Program-made: the position numbers and the translations under genes
Assembly (NCBI GenBank): GCA_937959125.1
Contig: CALGQU010000002.1
Location: forward strand, 1-62,822
Direction: 5' to 3'
Source of the DNA: an uncultured Croceitalea sp.
GTDB lineage: Bacteria > Bacteroidota > Bacteroidia > Flavobacteriales > Flavobacteriaceae
Length of the DNA: 62,822 nucleotides
The notes under the pieces: model-generated
Told to the model about the DNA's origin: nothing
The model's database searches: none
What the model saw: only the letters and a program-made list of their open reading frames with translations
Shown: positions 1-10,445 of the stretch, one piece after another
Layout: each line of letters starts with the position of its first letter
Position numbering within the stretch: position 1 is the stretch's first letter

Positions 1-489
1 TCCTACGAAACAATAAAAGCACCGAGGGTTGGAAGGGATATTGAAGCAGATAATTGGCTCAAAGAAAAGTATAATAACCTTGAAAAGAAACCTGTTTATG
101 AGGATTTTATAAAAGGTTATCAAGGATATTATGTAATTGAACTAGCTAAAGAAAAAGATGGTGTGCCCGTTTATATAGCATTGGGGCAGGATGAAAATGT
201 TTTTCGTGGACAATTTTTAACTGACTGTATTGATTTAATTGGAAAAGAACTTGTTAACGAAGCCTGGGAAACAAAATTGGCTGAAGAAACATTAGACTAT
301 GGAAATAGATTAATGAGAATAGCTGACAAAATTGCCAAAGAACACAGTTTAGAATATTTAAAAGAACAAAGAATTCCCTCTGATGTTGATGAGAATACTA
401 TCGAAAGTAAATTACACATCATATATTCGCTTGCCAAATGGTTAATTTTTTATGGTGAAAATGGTCATGGATATGAAGCTGATTACTAA
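1..489 (+). CDS. Hypothetical protein, 5'-truncated by window edge
   Basis: The reading frame is open from base 1 to the TAA at 487-489, so this is the C-terminal 162 codons of a longer gene. An internal GTG at 163 could serve as a start, but the frame upstream is equally protein-like, so truncation by the window edge is the simpler reading. I do not recognise a family. The product is acidic and helical in appearance, with no membrane segment and a tail of ..HGYEADY. Its composition is more AT-rich than the housekeeping genes that follow, which hints at an accessory gene. Confidence 0.6.
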   Translation, partial: SYETIKAPRVGRDIEADNWLKEKYNNLEKKPVYEDFIKGYQGYYVIELAKEKDGVPVYIALGQDENVFRGQFLTDCIDLIGKELVNEAWETKLAEETLDYGNRLMRIADKIAKEHSLEYLKEQRIPSDVDENTIESKLHIIYSLAKWLIFYGENGHGYEADY

Positions 490-564
490 AAAAAACAGGT
501 TACAACACTAATAATCATTATACAAACCTTTAGAGTTTTTGAATAAATGGCCGCCCCCCACTCA

Positions 565-583
565 GCGAAGTTTTCAACTTCGC
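565..583. repeat. Perfect 8-bp hairpin between partial gene and ligA
   Basis: GCGAAGTT (565-572), loop TTC, AACTTCGC (576-583). It lies downstream of both converging genes. Neither strand has the T-run expected of an intrinsic terminator, and a C-rich block (551-559) lies on one side. It may help end transcription or may be a dispersed repeat unit. Confidence 0.5.
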
Positions 584-612
584 AGTCTTAGTTTAATGAT
601 GAACTCCTCTCC

Positions 613-2607
<1,995 letters not shown>

Positions 2608-3189
2608 TTAAACTTGGTCTTTGGTTATCCATTTTGGTACGGGCAGCGGCTTGTACGTTCTCATGCTATCGAGCATATCCGGAATGGACTGGAAAACAAG
2701 AAGCGTTTCTACATTGGCCCGCTTCACAAAACCCTTCTCCACCATAGTCTCCAACATATCTAGTAAAGGGTCGTAAAAACCGTCCGTATTGAGTATGGCG
2801 ACCGGATATTGGTGCAAACCCAGCTGCGCCCAAGTCAACATCTCAAAAAACTCTTCTAAAGTTCCGTACCCGCCCGGCAGCATGATTATCCCTTGGGAAA
2901 GGTCGTGCATCTTAAGCTTGCGCTCGTGCATATCCTTGGTGATGATAAGCTCCGTGAGCCCAGGATGGAACACCTCCTTTTTCATTAAAAATTGGGGGAT
3001 AACGCCAATAACGCTACCCTCATGGTCCAAAACCCCCGAAGCTACCTTGCCCATAATCCCAATTTTGGCTCCACCATACACCAATGTGATTTTTTGCTGG
3101 GCCAGGGCCTTGCCCAAGGCGTAGGCGTCCTCGGCATACGTTGCATTGGTACCCTCACTACTCCCACAAAACACCACTACACTATCCAT
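2608..3189 (-). CDS. LOG-family protein (TIGR00730 type)
   Basis: A Rossmann-fold protein of 193 residues with the family hallmark PGGYGT (105-110) followed by LEEFFEMLTWAQLG. Relatives in plants and some bacteria release cytokinin bases from riboside 5'-monophosphates; in most bacteria the physiological substrate is unsettled, with general nucleotide 5'-monophosphate nucleosidase activity the usual assumption. It sits between prmC (33-base gap) and ligA (no gap), suggesting an operon, though no functional link is obvious. Family assignment is firm; biochemical role is inferred from relatives. Confidence 0.9.
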   Translation of the reverse strand: MDSVVVFCGSSEGTNATYAEDAYALGKALAQQKITLVYGGAKIGIMGKVASGVLDHEGSVIGVIPQFLMKKEVFHPGLTELIITKDMHERKLKMHDLSQGIIMLPGGYGTLEEFFEMLTWAQLGLHQYPVAILNTDGFYDPLLDMLETMVEKGFVKRANVETLLVFQSIPDMLDSMRTYKPLPVPKWITKDQV

Positions 3190-3222
3190 TGTTCTACTTT
3201 TTAGTTTTTGCTATGGGATGCA

Positions 3223-4092
3223 TCATACAAGGGATTCCCCTTCCCATCTTGCCGATAGCATTCTATCATTCCCAAAAATATCCTTTTTAAGCTCGATTTG
3301 GGTAAAATTTTTATCCACAAAAAGTTGTTTTGTTTGTTCACCCAGATATTGATTGATTTCTAAAAATACGTTTCCGTTAGGTTTTAGGTGGTTCTGGGCA
3401 AAATGGGCAATGGCTTCATAAAACACCAAGGGATTCCCATCTGTGACAAATAAAGCTTGGTGGGGTTCGTATTTGTTCACATTATTGGCCATCTGCCTTT
3501 TTTCTTGTTCCCTAACATAAGGGGGATTGGATACGATACCATCAAACTTGGTATCCAAATCCAAGTCGGGAGATAGCATGTCGGCTTCCTTAAAAACCAC
3601 AGGTGCTTCATTAAGATTGGCATTTTTCTTTGCTGTTGTTATGGCTTTTGAACTGATATCCAAGGCGGTAACCATAGCATTTGGAAGGAGTTTGGATAAA
3701 GCGATGGCAATGCAACCGCTCCCCGTACCCATATCCAATAGCTGGATTTTTGAGGGTTCTTTTTCATACTGGGATACCATCCATTCCACCAGTTCTTCCG
3801 TTTCCGGCCGGGGAATGAGTACATCCGGATTTACGGTAATCGTAAAATCCATGAATTCCGTCTCCCCTAAAATATATTGTAGCGGCTCTTCCTTTTGAAG
3901 TCGGGCCAAGGTTTCAAACAAGGGGTATTCTTCTTCCTTGGTAAGTACAAGCCCTGGTCGCAGTACCAATACAAAGCGTTCCAAACCTAAAAAGTGGGTG
4001 ACGGCAGTATGGAAAAACGTATCTACCTCTTCCTTTTGGTATAAGGCTCCCAATTCTTTATGAAAGATATTCTTGATCTCTTTTAGCAGCAT
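3223..4092 (-). CDS. prmC: Release factor glutamine methyltransferase PrmC
   Basis: Methylates the glutamine of the GGQ motif in peptide-chain release factors using S-adenosylmethionine. The NPPY catalytic motif is present (SNPPYVREQ), with the SAM-binding motif LDMGTGSGCIAIALS upstream and the N-terminal helical domain that binds the release factor. The open frame extends to 4167, but homologous sequence begins at MLLKEIKNIF, and the ATG at 4092-4090 lies just past the stop of the GNAT gene (4094), so I take that start (289 aa). Likely co-transcribed with the flanking leftward genes. Confidence 0.93.
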   Translation of the reverse strand: MLLKEIKNIFHKELGALYQKEEVDTFFHTAVTHFLGLERFVLVLRPGLVLTKEEEYPLFETLARLQKEEPLQYILGETEFMDFTITVNPDVLIPRPETEELVEWMVSQYEKEPSKIQLLDMGTGSGCIAIALSKLLPNAMVTALDISSKAITTAKKNANLNEAPVVFKEADMLSPDLDLDTKFDGIVSNPPYVREQEKRQMANNVNKYEPHQALFVTDGNPLVFYEAIAHFAQNHLKPNGNVFLEINQYLGEQTKQLFVDKNFTQIELKKDIFGNDRMLSARWEGESLV

Positions 4093-4093
4093 C

Positions 4094-4567
4094 CTAAAAG
4101 GTTTTAAACATAAAAACAGGACAAGCCACGTGGCCGGTACAACCCATGGGGCCGTCAATAAACTCAAAACCGTGTTTTTTGTACAAATGCTGTGCTGCTT
4201 CCATATAGGGCATTGTTTCCAAATAACAGCCGCTATACCCTAATTGTGCTGCTTGTTGCAAACAATGCTCCAGCATTTTATCGCCCCAATTTATACCTCT
4301 GGCTTTCGGTGCGAAATACATTTTTTGGAGTTCGCAGACATTCCCATCAGCTTGCCGTAGTTTGGAAAATCCTGCCCCACCAACAATTTCTCCATCCAAC
4401 TCCAACACATAATAGGCAGCTTGGGGTTGGTTATAGGCTTGATATAATCGTTTTAAATCTTCATCTTCATAGGCAGTTCCCGTTTTTGGGATTCCCATAT
4501 CCTCAAAAACAGCACGTATGACCTGTTCCATTTTGGGGTTATCTTCTAATTGGATGGGGCGTATCAT
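4094..4567 (-). CDS. GNAT-family N-acetyltransferase
   Basis: A 157-residue single-domain GNAT protein (MIRPIQLEDNPKMEQVI start, the acetyl-CoA loop around FAPKARGINWGDKML, and YKKHGFEFID near the C-terminus). Such proteins transfer an acetyl group from acetyl-CoA to an amine; the substrate cannot be read from sequence. It is the first gene of the leftward cluster GNAT-prmC-LOG-ligA, separated from prmC by a single base, and is divergent from ribD. Confidence 0.85.
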   Translation of the reverse strand: MIRPIQLEDNPKMEQVIRAVFEDMGIPKTGTAYEDEDLKRLYQAYNQPQAAYYVLELDGEIVGGAGFSKLRQADGNVCELQKMYFAPKARGINWGDKMLEHCLQQAAQLGYSGCYLETMPYMEAAQHLYKKHGFEFIDGPMGCTGHVACPVFMFKTF

Positions 4568-4770
4568 GGCTATCGTACTTTGCGATTTGTTGAACCTATT
4601 TAAACTTCTTCAATTGGCTAAAAAAATTACTCTTTTTAACCCTGTTTTTACCTTTTTTTCTTTCCGTAGCCCGGCTATGCAACTCAAGAAAGTCTTAACA
4701 GGTCAAAAAATATTTGATTTTCGGTTCCATCCAAAAAGTCTAAATGGGTTCATTGTGCTACATTTACGCT

Positions 4771-5832
4771 GTGAATATAGACCAAAAATACATGTCCCGC
4801 TGTATGGAATTGGGTCAAAATGCATTGGGTATGGCTGCGCCTAATCCTATGGTGGGTGCCGTAGTGGTTTATAAGAATACTATTATTGGTGAAGGCTATA
4901 CCAGTCCGTTTGGTGGGCCCCATGCGGAAGTGAACGCCATAGCATCGGTCCAGGACAAAAGCCTCTTAAAACAGGCTACCTTATATGTTAGTTTGGAACC
5001 CTGTTCCCATTTTGGAAAGACACCTCCTTGTGCCGATCTGATCGTTAAACACAACATCCCAGAAGTTGTCATTGGTATCTTGGACCCTAATCCCAAGGTA
5101 GCAGGTTTGGGCCTTAAAAAGTTGGAAGCCCATGGATGCAAGGTTCGTTATGGCATCCTAGAAAAAAAATGTCGTTTTCACCACAGACGCTTTTTGACCA
5201 ATTTTGAAAAGAAACGGCCCTATATTATTCTAAAATGGGCACAGACCCAAGACGGTTTTATAGCCCCAGCACCTGTGAAGCGACCAAAAAAACCGGAACC
5301 CTATTGGATTACCACGACCCAGAGCAGGCAATTGGTCCATAAATGGCGCAGTGAGGAAGCGGCCATTCTTGTAGGCACCAAAACAGCTTTGGAGGACAAC
5401 CCAAGACTTGATGTACGGGATTGGTATGGAAAAAGTCCCGTTCGTTTGGTTCTGGATAAGCACATAAAACTCCCCGCTACGCATCATTTACTGGATGGAA
5501 CTACCAAAACTTATGTGTTCCATGGAAATGAAAAAAAACCACAATCCCAGTCGGAAAATGTAATTTTTGTCCCATTGGATTTTACTAAAAATATTCCCTT
5601 ACAGCTCTGTAGTTTTCTTTACGAAAAACAACTGGGTTCCGTGATCGTAGAAGGTGGCAGGGCAACCCTGCAGCATTTTCTGGATGCCGACCTATGGGAC
5701 GAAGCACGCATATTTACCGGGGCAAGCACTTTTGGCGAGGGCATTCCGGCCCCTACTATAAATAAAGGTAAAAGCAGCCAACAACCCATGATGACCGATA
5801 CCTTAAACATACGATACCATGAAACGATTTGA
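4771..5832 (+). CDS. ribD: Bifunctional riboflavin deaminase/reductase RibD
   Basis: Carries out the second and third steps of riboflavin synthesis from GTP: deamination of the pyrimidine ring and reduction of the ribosyl side chain. The N-terminal deaminase domain has the zinc ligands HAE (His51, Glu53) and PCSHFGKTPPC (Cys78, Cys87); the C-terminal reductase domain starts near RPYIILKWAQTQDGF. I choose the GTG at 4771 (VNIDQKYMSRC), which matches the family N-terminus better than the upstream ATG at 4744. A promoter-like TACATTTA lies at 4759-4766, just before this start. The length of 353 residues is normal. Confidence 0.92.
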   Translation: MNIDQKYMSRCMELGQNALGMAAPNPMVGAVVVYKNTIIGEGYTSPFGGPHAEVNAIASVQDKSLLKQATLYVSLEPCSHFGKTPPCADLIVKHNIPEVVIGILDPNPKVAGLGLKKLEAHGCKVRYGILEKKCRFHHRRFLTNFEKKRPYIILKWAQTQDGFIAPAPVKRPKKPEPYWITTTQSRQLVHKWRSEEAAILVGTKTALEDNPRLDVRDWYGKSPVRLVLDKHIKLPATHHLLDGTTKTYVFHGNEKKPQSQSENVIFVPLDFTKNIPLQLCSFLYEKQLGSVIVEGGRATLQHFLDADLWDEARIFTGASTFGEGIPAPTINKGKSSQQPMMTDTLNIRYHETI

Positions 5833-5865
5833 CTATCTTTTATCCCTTAAAACCAAATCAGTTCA

Positions 5866-6471
5866 ATGATTAAAAACCTCATTCTGGATTTTGGTGATAT
5901 TTTCATCAATTTGGACAAAGCGGCCACGCCACGGGAAATGGCAAAATTTGGACTGACCGAGCTCACCCCAAATTTGGATGGACTTTTTAAGGAATATGAA
6001 AAAGGAACGATTAGCAGTACCACTTTTTTGGAAGTGCTGGAAAAAGAGGTTCCCAATGCCAGCAAGGAACAATTAATCCAAGCTTGGAATGCCATTCTAT
6101 TGGACTTTCCGGAGTATCGTTTGGAATTTTTGGAAGAATTGGCGACGAAAAAACAGTATCGATTATTCCTGTTGAGCAATACCAACGAAATCCATATCGA
6201 TTTTGTAAAACAGGCCATGGGCCCCGCAAAGTACCATCGGTTTAAAACAGCTTTTGAACAGTTTTATTTATCCTATGAAATGGGGATGCGAAAGCCGGAC
6301 ACCGAAATTTTTGAATTTCTTCTAGAACAACATCAGCTGATACCAGCCGAAACTTTATTTGTGGACGACACCAAAGAAAATACCCATGCAGCTGCAACCT
6401 TGGGCATCCAAGTTTGGAACCTTAAGGTGGGCAAAGAAGATATTATTCACCTAAATACACAGCTACCATGA
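5866..6471 (+). CDS. HAD-superfamily (class IA) phosphatase-like protein
   Basis: A 201-residue haloacid dehalogenase-fold protein. Motif I is LDFGDIF with nucleophile Asp8; position +2, usually the general-acid aspartate, is Gly10, as in YihX-like members. Motif II is LLSNTNE, and the C-terminal GMRKPDTEIF..LFVDDTKEN supplies the lysine and metal-binding aspartates. A cap domain lies between about residues 15 and 90. Substrate is unknown; sugar phosphates are typical for relatives. The stop overlaps the start of the next gene by four bases (ATGA), so the two are translationally coupled. Confidence 0.88.
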   Translation: MIKNLILDFGDIFINLDKAATPREMAKFGLTELTPNLDGLFKEYEKGTISSTTFLEVLEKEVPNASKEQLIQAWNAILLDFPEYRLEFLEELATKKQYRLFLLSNTNEIHIDFVKQAMGPAKYHRFKTAFEQFYLSYEMGMRKPDTEIFEFLLEQHQLIPAETLFVDDTKENTHAAATLGIQVWNLKVGKEDIIHLNTQLP

Positions 6472-7331
6472 TAGCATTGGCCTTAAGTGTGCTATGTTCC
6501 AGTTTGATTTTTGTGGTCTTCAAACTGTTTGACACCTACAAAGTACAAACGCTCTACGCCATTATCACCAATTATTTTATAGCTAGTATTTGTGGTATCC
6601 TATTTTACGGAGACCACGTTGATGTTACCACATTGATACAAAAAGAATGGTTTGTAAGAACCTTGGCCTTGGGGGTACTGTTTATCCTTATCTTTAATAT
6701 CATGGCGCGTACCGCCCAGAAAATTGGGGTTTCCGTAGCATCCGTCGCAACTAAAATGTCTTTTGTAATTCCCGTAATTATTGGGGTCATGGCTTATAGC
6801 GAAAGTCTGTCTTGGTTAAAGATATTGGGTATCCTTATGGCCTTGATAGCGGTTTATTTTGCTTCCGTAAAACAAGAATCCATAAGCATTTCCAAAGAAA
6901 CCCTATTACTCCCCTTTTTGGTCTTTTTGGGTTCCGGTCTTATCGATTCCAGCATTAAATATTTTCAAGAAACACAGTTGACTACCCAAGAGTTTCCGTT
7001 GTTTTCCGCTACGGTATTCTTTGCGGCGGGTTGTACCGGTATCCTATTTATCCTTGGACGTTCCTTTGTAGTTCCGTTAAAACTAAATACCAAAAATATG
7101 CTTGGCGGATTGGCTTTGGGCGTCCCCAACTACTTTTCCATTTTCTTTTTGTTGAAGGCCTTAGAGAACGATACTTGGAACAGTGCCTCCATCTTTACCA
7201 TAAACAACGTTGCCATCGTGATGTTTTCTACCCTTTTGGGCATCTTGCTTTTTAAAGAAAAACTGAGTGCCAAAAACTGGCTGGGCATTTTACTGGCAGT
7301 CATTAGTATTTTAATAGTAGCCCTGTCTTAA
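6468..7331 (+). CDS. EamA/DMT-family inner-membrane transporter
   Basis: A 287-residue, very hydrophobic protein with about ten membrane segments arranged as two EamA repeats, the second beginning near residue 150. Drug/metabolite transporters move small solutes such as amino acids or nucleotide precursors; the substrate is not predictable here. The short hydrophilic gap in the middle and the C-terminal FKEKLSAKNWLGILLAVISI are characteristic. It overlaps the preceding HAD gene by four bases. Confidence 0.88.
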   Translation: MIALALSVLCSSLIFVVFKLFDTYKVQTLYAIITNYFIASICGILFYGDHVDVTTLIQKEWFVRTLALGVLFILIFNIMARTAQKIGVSVASVATKMSFVIPVIIGVMAYSESLSWLKILGILMALIAVYFASVKQESISISKETLLLPFLVFLGSGLIDSSIKYFQETQLTTQEFPLFSATVFFAAGCTGILFILGRSFVVPLKLNTKNMLGGLALGVPNYFSIFFLLKALENDTWNSASIFTINNVAIVMFSTLLGILLFKEKLSAKNWLGILLAVISILIVALS

Positions 7332-7342
7332 TTTTTTACGGC

Positions 7343-7948
7343 ATGGATACCTATAAAACTATTCGTAAAGCATCACCGGAAGTCCTTTATAAGGACAGAA
7401 AGAGTAAATTCTTTGGTTACGCCTACCCCATAACAACGGAAGAAGAGGTAAAACCTATTATAGAAGCTTTGCAAAAACAACACCATACAGCGAACCATGT
7501 TTGCTATGCATGGCAGCTGGGAACGGAAAAGTTGCGCTACAGGGCCAATGATGACGGTGAACCCAACAATAGTGCAGGCATGCCCATATACGGCCAGATT
7601 TTGGCGTTTGGTTTAACCAATGTCTTAGTGGCGGTACCCAGAATATTTGGGGGTACCAAACTGGGTGTCGGGGGATTAATACAGGCATATAGGGCAACCG
7701 CAAAGTTGGCTTTGGAAGCTGCTATAATTGAGGAACGTTTGGTAACCGTTGAACTTACCGTAGATTTTGGGTATCCAGAAATGAACAAGGTAATGACCTT
7801 GGTAAAACAGTATGACCTGACCATTAAAAGCCAAAAAATGGATTCAAAATGCCAATTGGTGCTCTCCGTTAGAAAAACGATGGCAAATGCCGTTCACGAA
7901 AAAATGAATCGCATTCCATCCATTAGTTGTAAAAAGCACCTTGGTTAG
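7343..7948 (+). CDS. YigZ/IMPACT-family protein
   Basis: A 201-residue member of the UPF0029/IMPACT family. The signature DDGEPNNSAGMPIYGQI is close to the family's DDGEP-AGxPI motif, and the second half carries the small ferredoxin-like domain found in YigZ proteins. Its molecular role in bacteria is not established; eukaryotic IMPACT modulates the translational regulator GCN1/GCN2. It begins 11 bases after the transporter and its stop overlaps the convergent thioesterase gene by four bases. Confidence 0.9.
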   Translation: MDTYKTIRKASPEVLYKDRKSKFFGYAYPITTEEEVKPIIEALQKQHHTANHVCYAWQLGTEKLRYRANDDGEPNNSAGMPIYGQILAFGLTNVLVAVPRIFGGTKLGVGGLIQAYRATAKLALEAAIIEERLVTVELTVDFGYPEMNKVMTLVKQYDLTIKSQKMDSKCQLVLSVRKTMANAVHEKMNRIPSISCKKHLG

Positions 7949-8340
7949 GACAGTTTTTCCAAAATATGATCCGGACATTTTATAGGACGGTTCGTTTTCT
8001 TATCAAGAAATGCCAAAACGGTATTCGCCGTAGCCAATACTTCCCGATCAGGGCCGTATATCACATAGTCAAATTCAATCTTTACCAAGGGTAACTTCTT
8101 TAGTTGGGTACGTACCGTAATCTGGTCGTCATATCGTGCAGATTTTTTGTAATCTATTTGTAGGTGGATTACCGGAAGGATTACACCATTTTCTTCCATA
8201 CCCTTATAACTTATCCCTAAAGAACGTAACCATTCAACCCTGCCCATCTCTAGGAACTGCGCGTAATTGCCGTGATATACCACACCCATTTGGTCGGTTT
8301 CCCCATATCTGACCCGGAAAGAAAATTCATGAAACTCCAT
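7945..8340 (-). CDS. Acyl-CoA thioesterase (YbgC/4HBT type)
   Basis: A hotdog-fold thioesterase of 131 residues. The N-terminal active-site region RYGETDQMGVVYHGNYAQFLEMGR places the catalytic aspartate in the position used by 4-hydroxybenzoyl-CoA thioesterase and YbgC. It hydrolyses acyl-CoA thioesters; chain-length preference cannot be inferred. It is transcribed divergently from dnaA, with a 206-base region between the two starts. Confidence 0.92.
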   Translation of the reverse strand: MEFHEFSFRVRYGETDQMGVVYHGNYAQFLEMGRVEWLRSLGISYKGMEENGVILPVIHLQIDYKKSARYDDQITVRTQLKKLPLVKIEFDYVIYGPDREVLATANTVLAFLDKKTNRPIKCPDHILEKLS

Positions 8341-8475
8341 AGTATTCTGATGAAAAAACCTATATTTATAAGCTTTGATTTTGCGAGCATAACATGAGAA
8401 AAAAAAAGTATAAATTCAACTTACTATTCATTTTTTTTTTAGATAATTTGTTCACATATTTGTCGGCACGATTAC

Positions 8476-8488
8476 AGGGGAATCCCCT
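8476..8488. promoter_or_regulatory. Palindrome in the dnaA upstream region
   Basis: AGGGGA (8476-8481), one A, TCCCCT (8483-8488) form a perfect 6-bp inverted repeat 59 bases before the dnaA start. About 14 bases upstream is CATATTTG (8455-8462), one mismatch from the Bacteroidota -7 element, so the palindrome would sit at or just downstream of a transcription start. It could be an operator; no protein can be assigned. Confidence 0.4.
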
Positions 8489-8546
8489 TTCTCTTGTATG
8501 AATAAAAACGAGCGTCTAACTACCAACAAACTAAGGAAAAATCTAT

Positions 8547-9971
8547 ATGAGTGTCACTGCAACTTCCGTATGGAACAACTGTTTGGCTTTTATCGAAGAT
8601 AACATCCAACCGCAGGCATTCAAAACCTGGTTTTTACCTATTAAAGCCGTTCGCTTACAGGAAAATGCATTAAGCATACAGGTCCCTAGTAAATTCTTTT
8701 ATGAATGGTTGGAAGAGCATTATGTAAAGCTTCTAAAGGTTGCCTTACGCAAAGAGCTAGGGCCCAATGCCAAATTGGTCTATATCATTAAGATGGAGAA
8801 CAAATATGGCAACAAAGAGCCTTTTACGGAAAAGATTCCAAGTTCGAACAGGGCTACCATGGCACCGCAAGAATTGGACGTACCTATTACTTCCAAGAAT
8901 CCCGAGCTTAAGAATCCTTTTGTTATTCCCGGAATCCGGAACATTAAAATAGAATCGCAATTGAACCCCAATTATAATTTCGAGAATTTCTTGGAAGGGG
9001 ATTCCAACCGTTTGGCACGATCAGCGGGTATGGCGGTAGCGAACAAGCCTGGCGGAACATCCTTTAACCCCTTGTTGGTTTTTGGTGGTGTAGGGCTTGG
9101 TAAGACCCACTTGGCCCACGCCATAGGTGTTGAAATAAAGGACAAATACCCAGAACGTACCGTATTGTATATCTCTGCAGAGAAATTTACACAACAATAT
9201 ATTGAATCGGTAAAAAAGAACACCAGAAACGATTTTATCCATTTTTACCAATTAATTGATGTCCTCATCATTGATGACGTACAATTCCTATCCGGTAAAT
9301 CTGGAACGCAAGATGTGTTTTTCCATATTTTTAACCACTTGCACCAAAATGGAAAACAGGTGATCCTAACTTCGGACAAAGCACCTGTAGATATGCAGGA
9401 CATTGAACAGCGTTTACTATCTAGGTTTAAGTGGGGCTTATCCGCAGAATTACAAACCCCGGATTATGAAACACGGGTATCCATTTTAAAGAATAAGTTA
9501 TACAGGGACGGGGTTGAAATGCCCGATGACATTGTAGACCATGTTGCCAAAAACATCAAAACCAACATTAGGGAGTTGGAAGGTGCCATTATTTCATTGA
9601 TAGCACAATCTTCTTTCAACAAACGTGAAGTTACCCTAGAACTGGCACAACAGGTCGTAGAAAAATTCGTCAAAAATACCAAACGTGAGGTTTCCATAGA
9701 TTACATCCAAAAGGTAGTCTCTGATTATTTTGAAATGGATGTAGCCACCTTGCAATCCAAAACCCGAAAGCGTCACATTGTACAGGCCAGGCAATTGGCC
9801 ATGTTCTTTGCCAAGAAGTTTACGAAAGCATCTTTGGCCAGCATAGGTTCCCAGATAGGAAAAAGGGACCATGCCACAGTACTGCACGCTTGCAAAACAG
9901 TTGATAATCTTGCGGAGACCGACAAGCAGTTCAGGAAATATATTGAGGACCTCAATAAGAAGTTTACCTAA
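8547..9971 (+). CDS. dnaA: Chromosomal replication initiator DnaA
   Basis: Binds DnaA boxes at the origin and unwinds DNA in an ATP-dependent manner. The 474 residues show the N-terminal DnaB-interacting domain (SVWNNCLAFI..), a short linker, the AAA+ domain with Walker A GVGLGKT (about 180-187) and Walker B LIIDDVQFL, and the C-terminal DNA-binding domain with GKRDHATVLHACK. It heads a rightward set with a tyrosine phosphatase and a SAM methyltransferase. I found no cluster of TTATCCACA boxes next to it. Confidence 0.98.
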   Translation: MSVTATSVWNNCLAFIEDNIQPQAFKTWFLPIKAVRLQENALSIQVPSKFFYEWLEEHYVKLLKVALRKELGPNAKLVYIIKMENKYGNKEPFTEKIPSSNRATMAPQELDVPITSKNPELKNPFVIPGIRNIKIESQLNPNYNFENFLEGDSNRLARSAGMAVANKPGGTSFNPLLVFGGVGLGKTHLAHAIGVEIKDKYPERTVLYISAEKFTQQYIESVKKNTRNDFIHFYQLIDVLIIDDVQFLSGKSGTQDVFFHIFNHLHQNGKQVILTSDKAPVDMQDIEQRLLSRFKWGLSAELQTPDYETRVSILKNKLYRDGVEMPDDIVDHVAKNIKTNIRELEGAIISLIAQSSFNKREVTLELAQQVVEKFVKNTKREVSIDYIQKVVSDYFEMDVATLQSKTRKRHIVQARQLAMFFAKKFTKASLASIGSQIGKRDHATVLHACKTVDNLAETDKQFRKYIEDLNKKFT

Positions 9972-9983
9972 TCCATTTTTAGT

Positions 9984-10445
9984 ATGATCAAGGTCTTAAT
10001 GGTGTGTCTAGGCAATATTTGCAGATCACCTTTAGCCGAAGGCATCCTACAAACTAAAGTAGACCCTACCGAGGTATTTGTAGATTCTGCGGGTACTGGA
10101 GGGTATCATGTGGGTGAGCCAGCTGATTCTAGATCCATTGCCGTTGCCAAAGAACATGGTTTGGATATTTCCCAACAACGTTGCCGAAAATTAGTGGCCA
10201 AAGATTTACGGGATTTTGACTATGTTTATGTGATGGACAGGAGCAATTATAAGAACACCATTGCCCTTGCACAAACATCTGCAGAGAAAGACAAGGTTAG
10301 ATTATTACTTAACGGGAGTAATTTAGAAGTAAACGAAGTCCCCGACCCCTACTACGGTGGTCCTGATGGTTTTGAAAACGTATACCAACTCATTGATACT
10401 GCATGTGAAGGTATTGCCAAAAAATTAAACTCCCATGGAAACTAA
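9984..10445 (+). CDS. Low-molecular-weight protein-tyrosine phosphatase
   Basis: Removes phosphate from phosphotyrosine or similar small substrates. The P-loop C8-LGNIC-R14-S is the CX5R(S/T) signature, and the general acid is the aspartate in EVPDPYYGG near the C-terminus. The 153-residue length is typical. It starts 12 bases after dnaA and overlaps the next gene by 11 bases. No tyrosine-kinase or capsule genes lie nearby, so its partner is unknown. Confidence 0.94.
   Translation: MIKVLMVCLGNICRSPLAEGILQTKVDPTEVFVDSAGTGGYHVGEPADSRSIAVAKEHGLDISQQRCRKLVAKDLRDFDYVYVMDRSNYKNTIALAQTSAEKDKVRLLLNGSNLEVNEVPDPYYGGPDGFENVYQLIDTACEGIAKKLNSHGN

Noticed and set aside
8394-8501. Real 35-codon gene before dnaA
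   Set aside because: It depends on long A and T runs, overlaps the promoter region, and has no supporting features; kept only as part of a finding.
8341-8546. Chromosomal origin next to dnaA
   Set aside because: No cluster of TTATCCACA-type boxes or AT-rich repeats was seen around dnaA; single near-matches elsewhere (for example TTATCAACA near 36573) are not enough.
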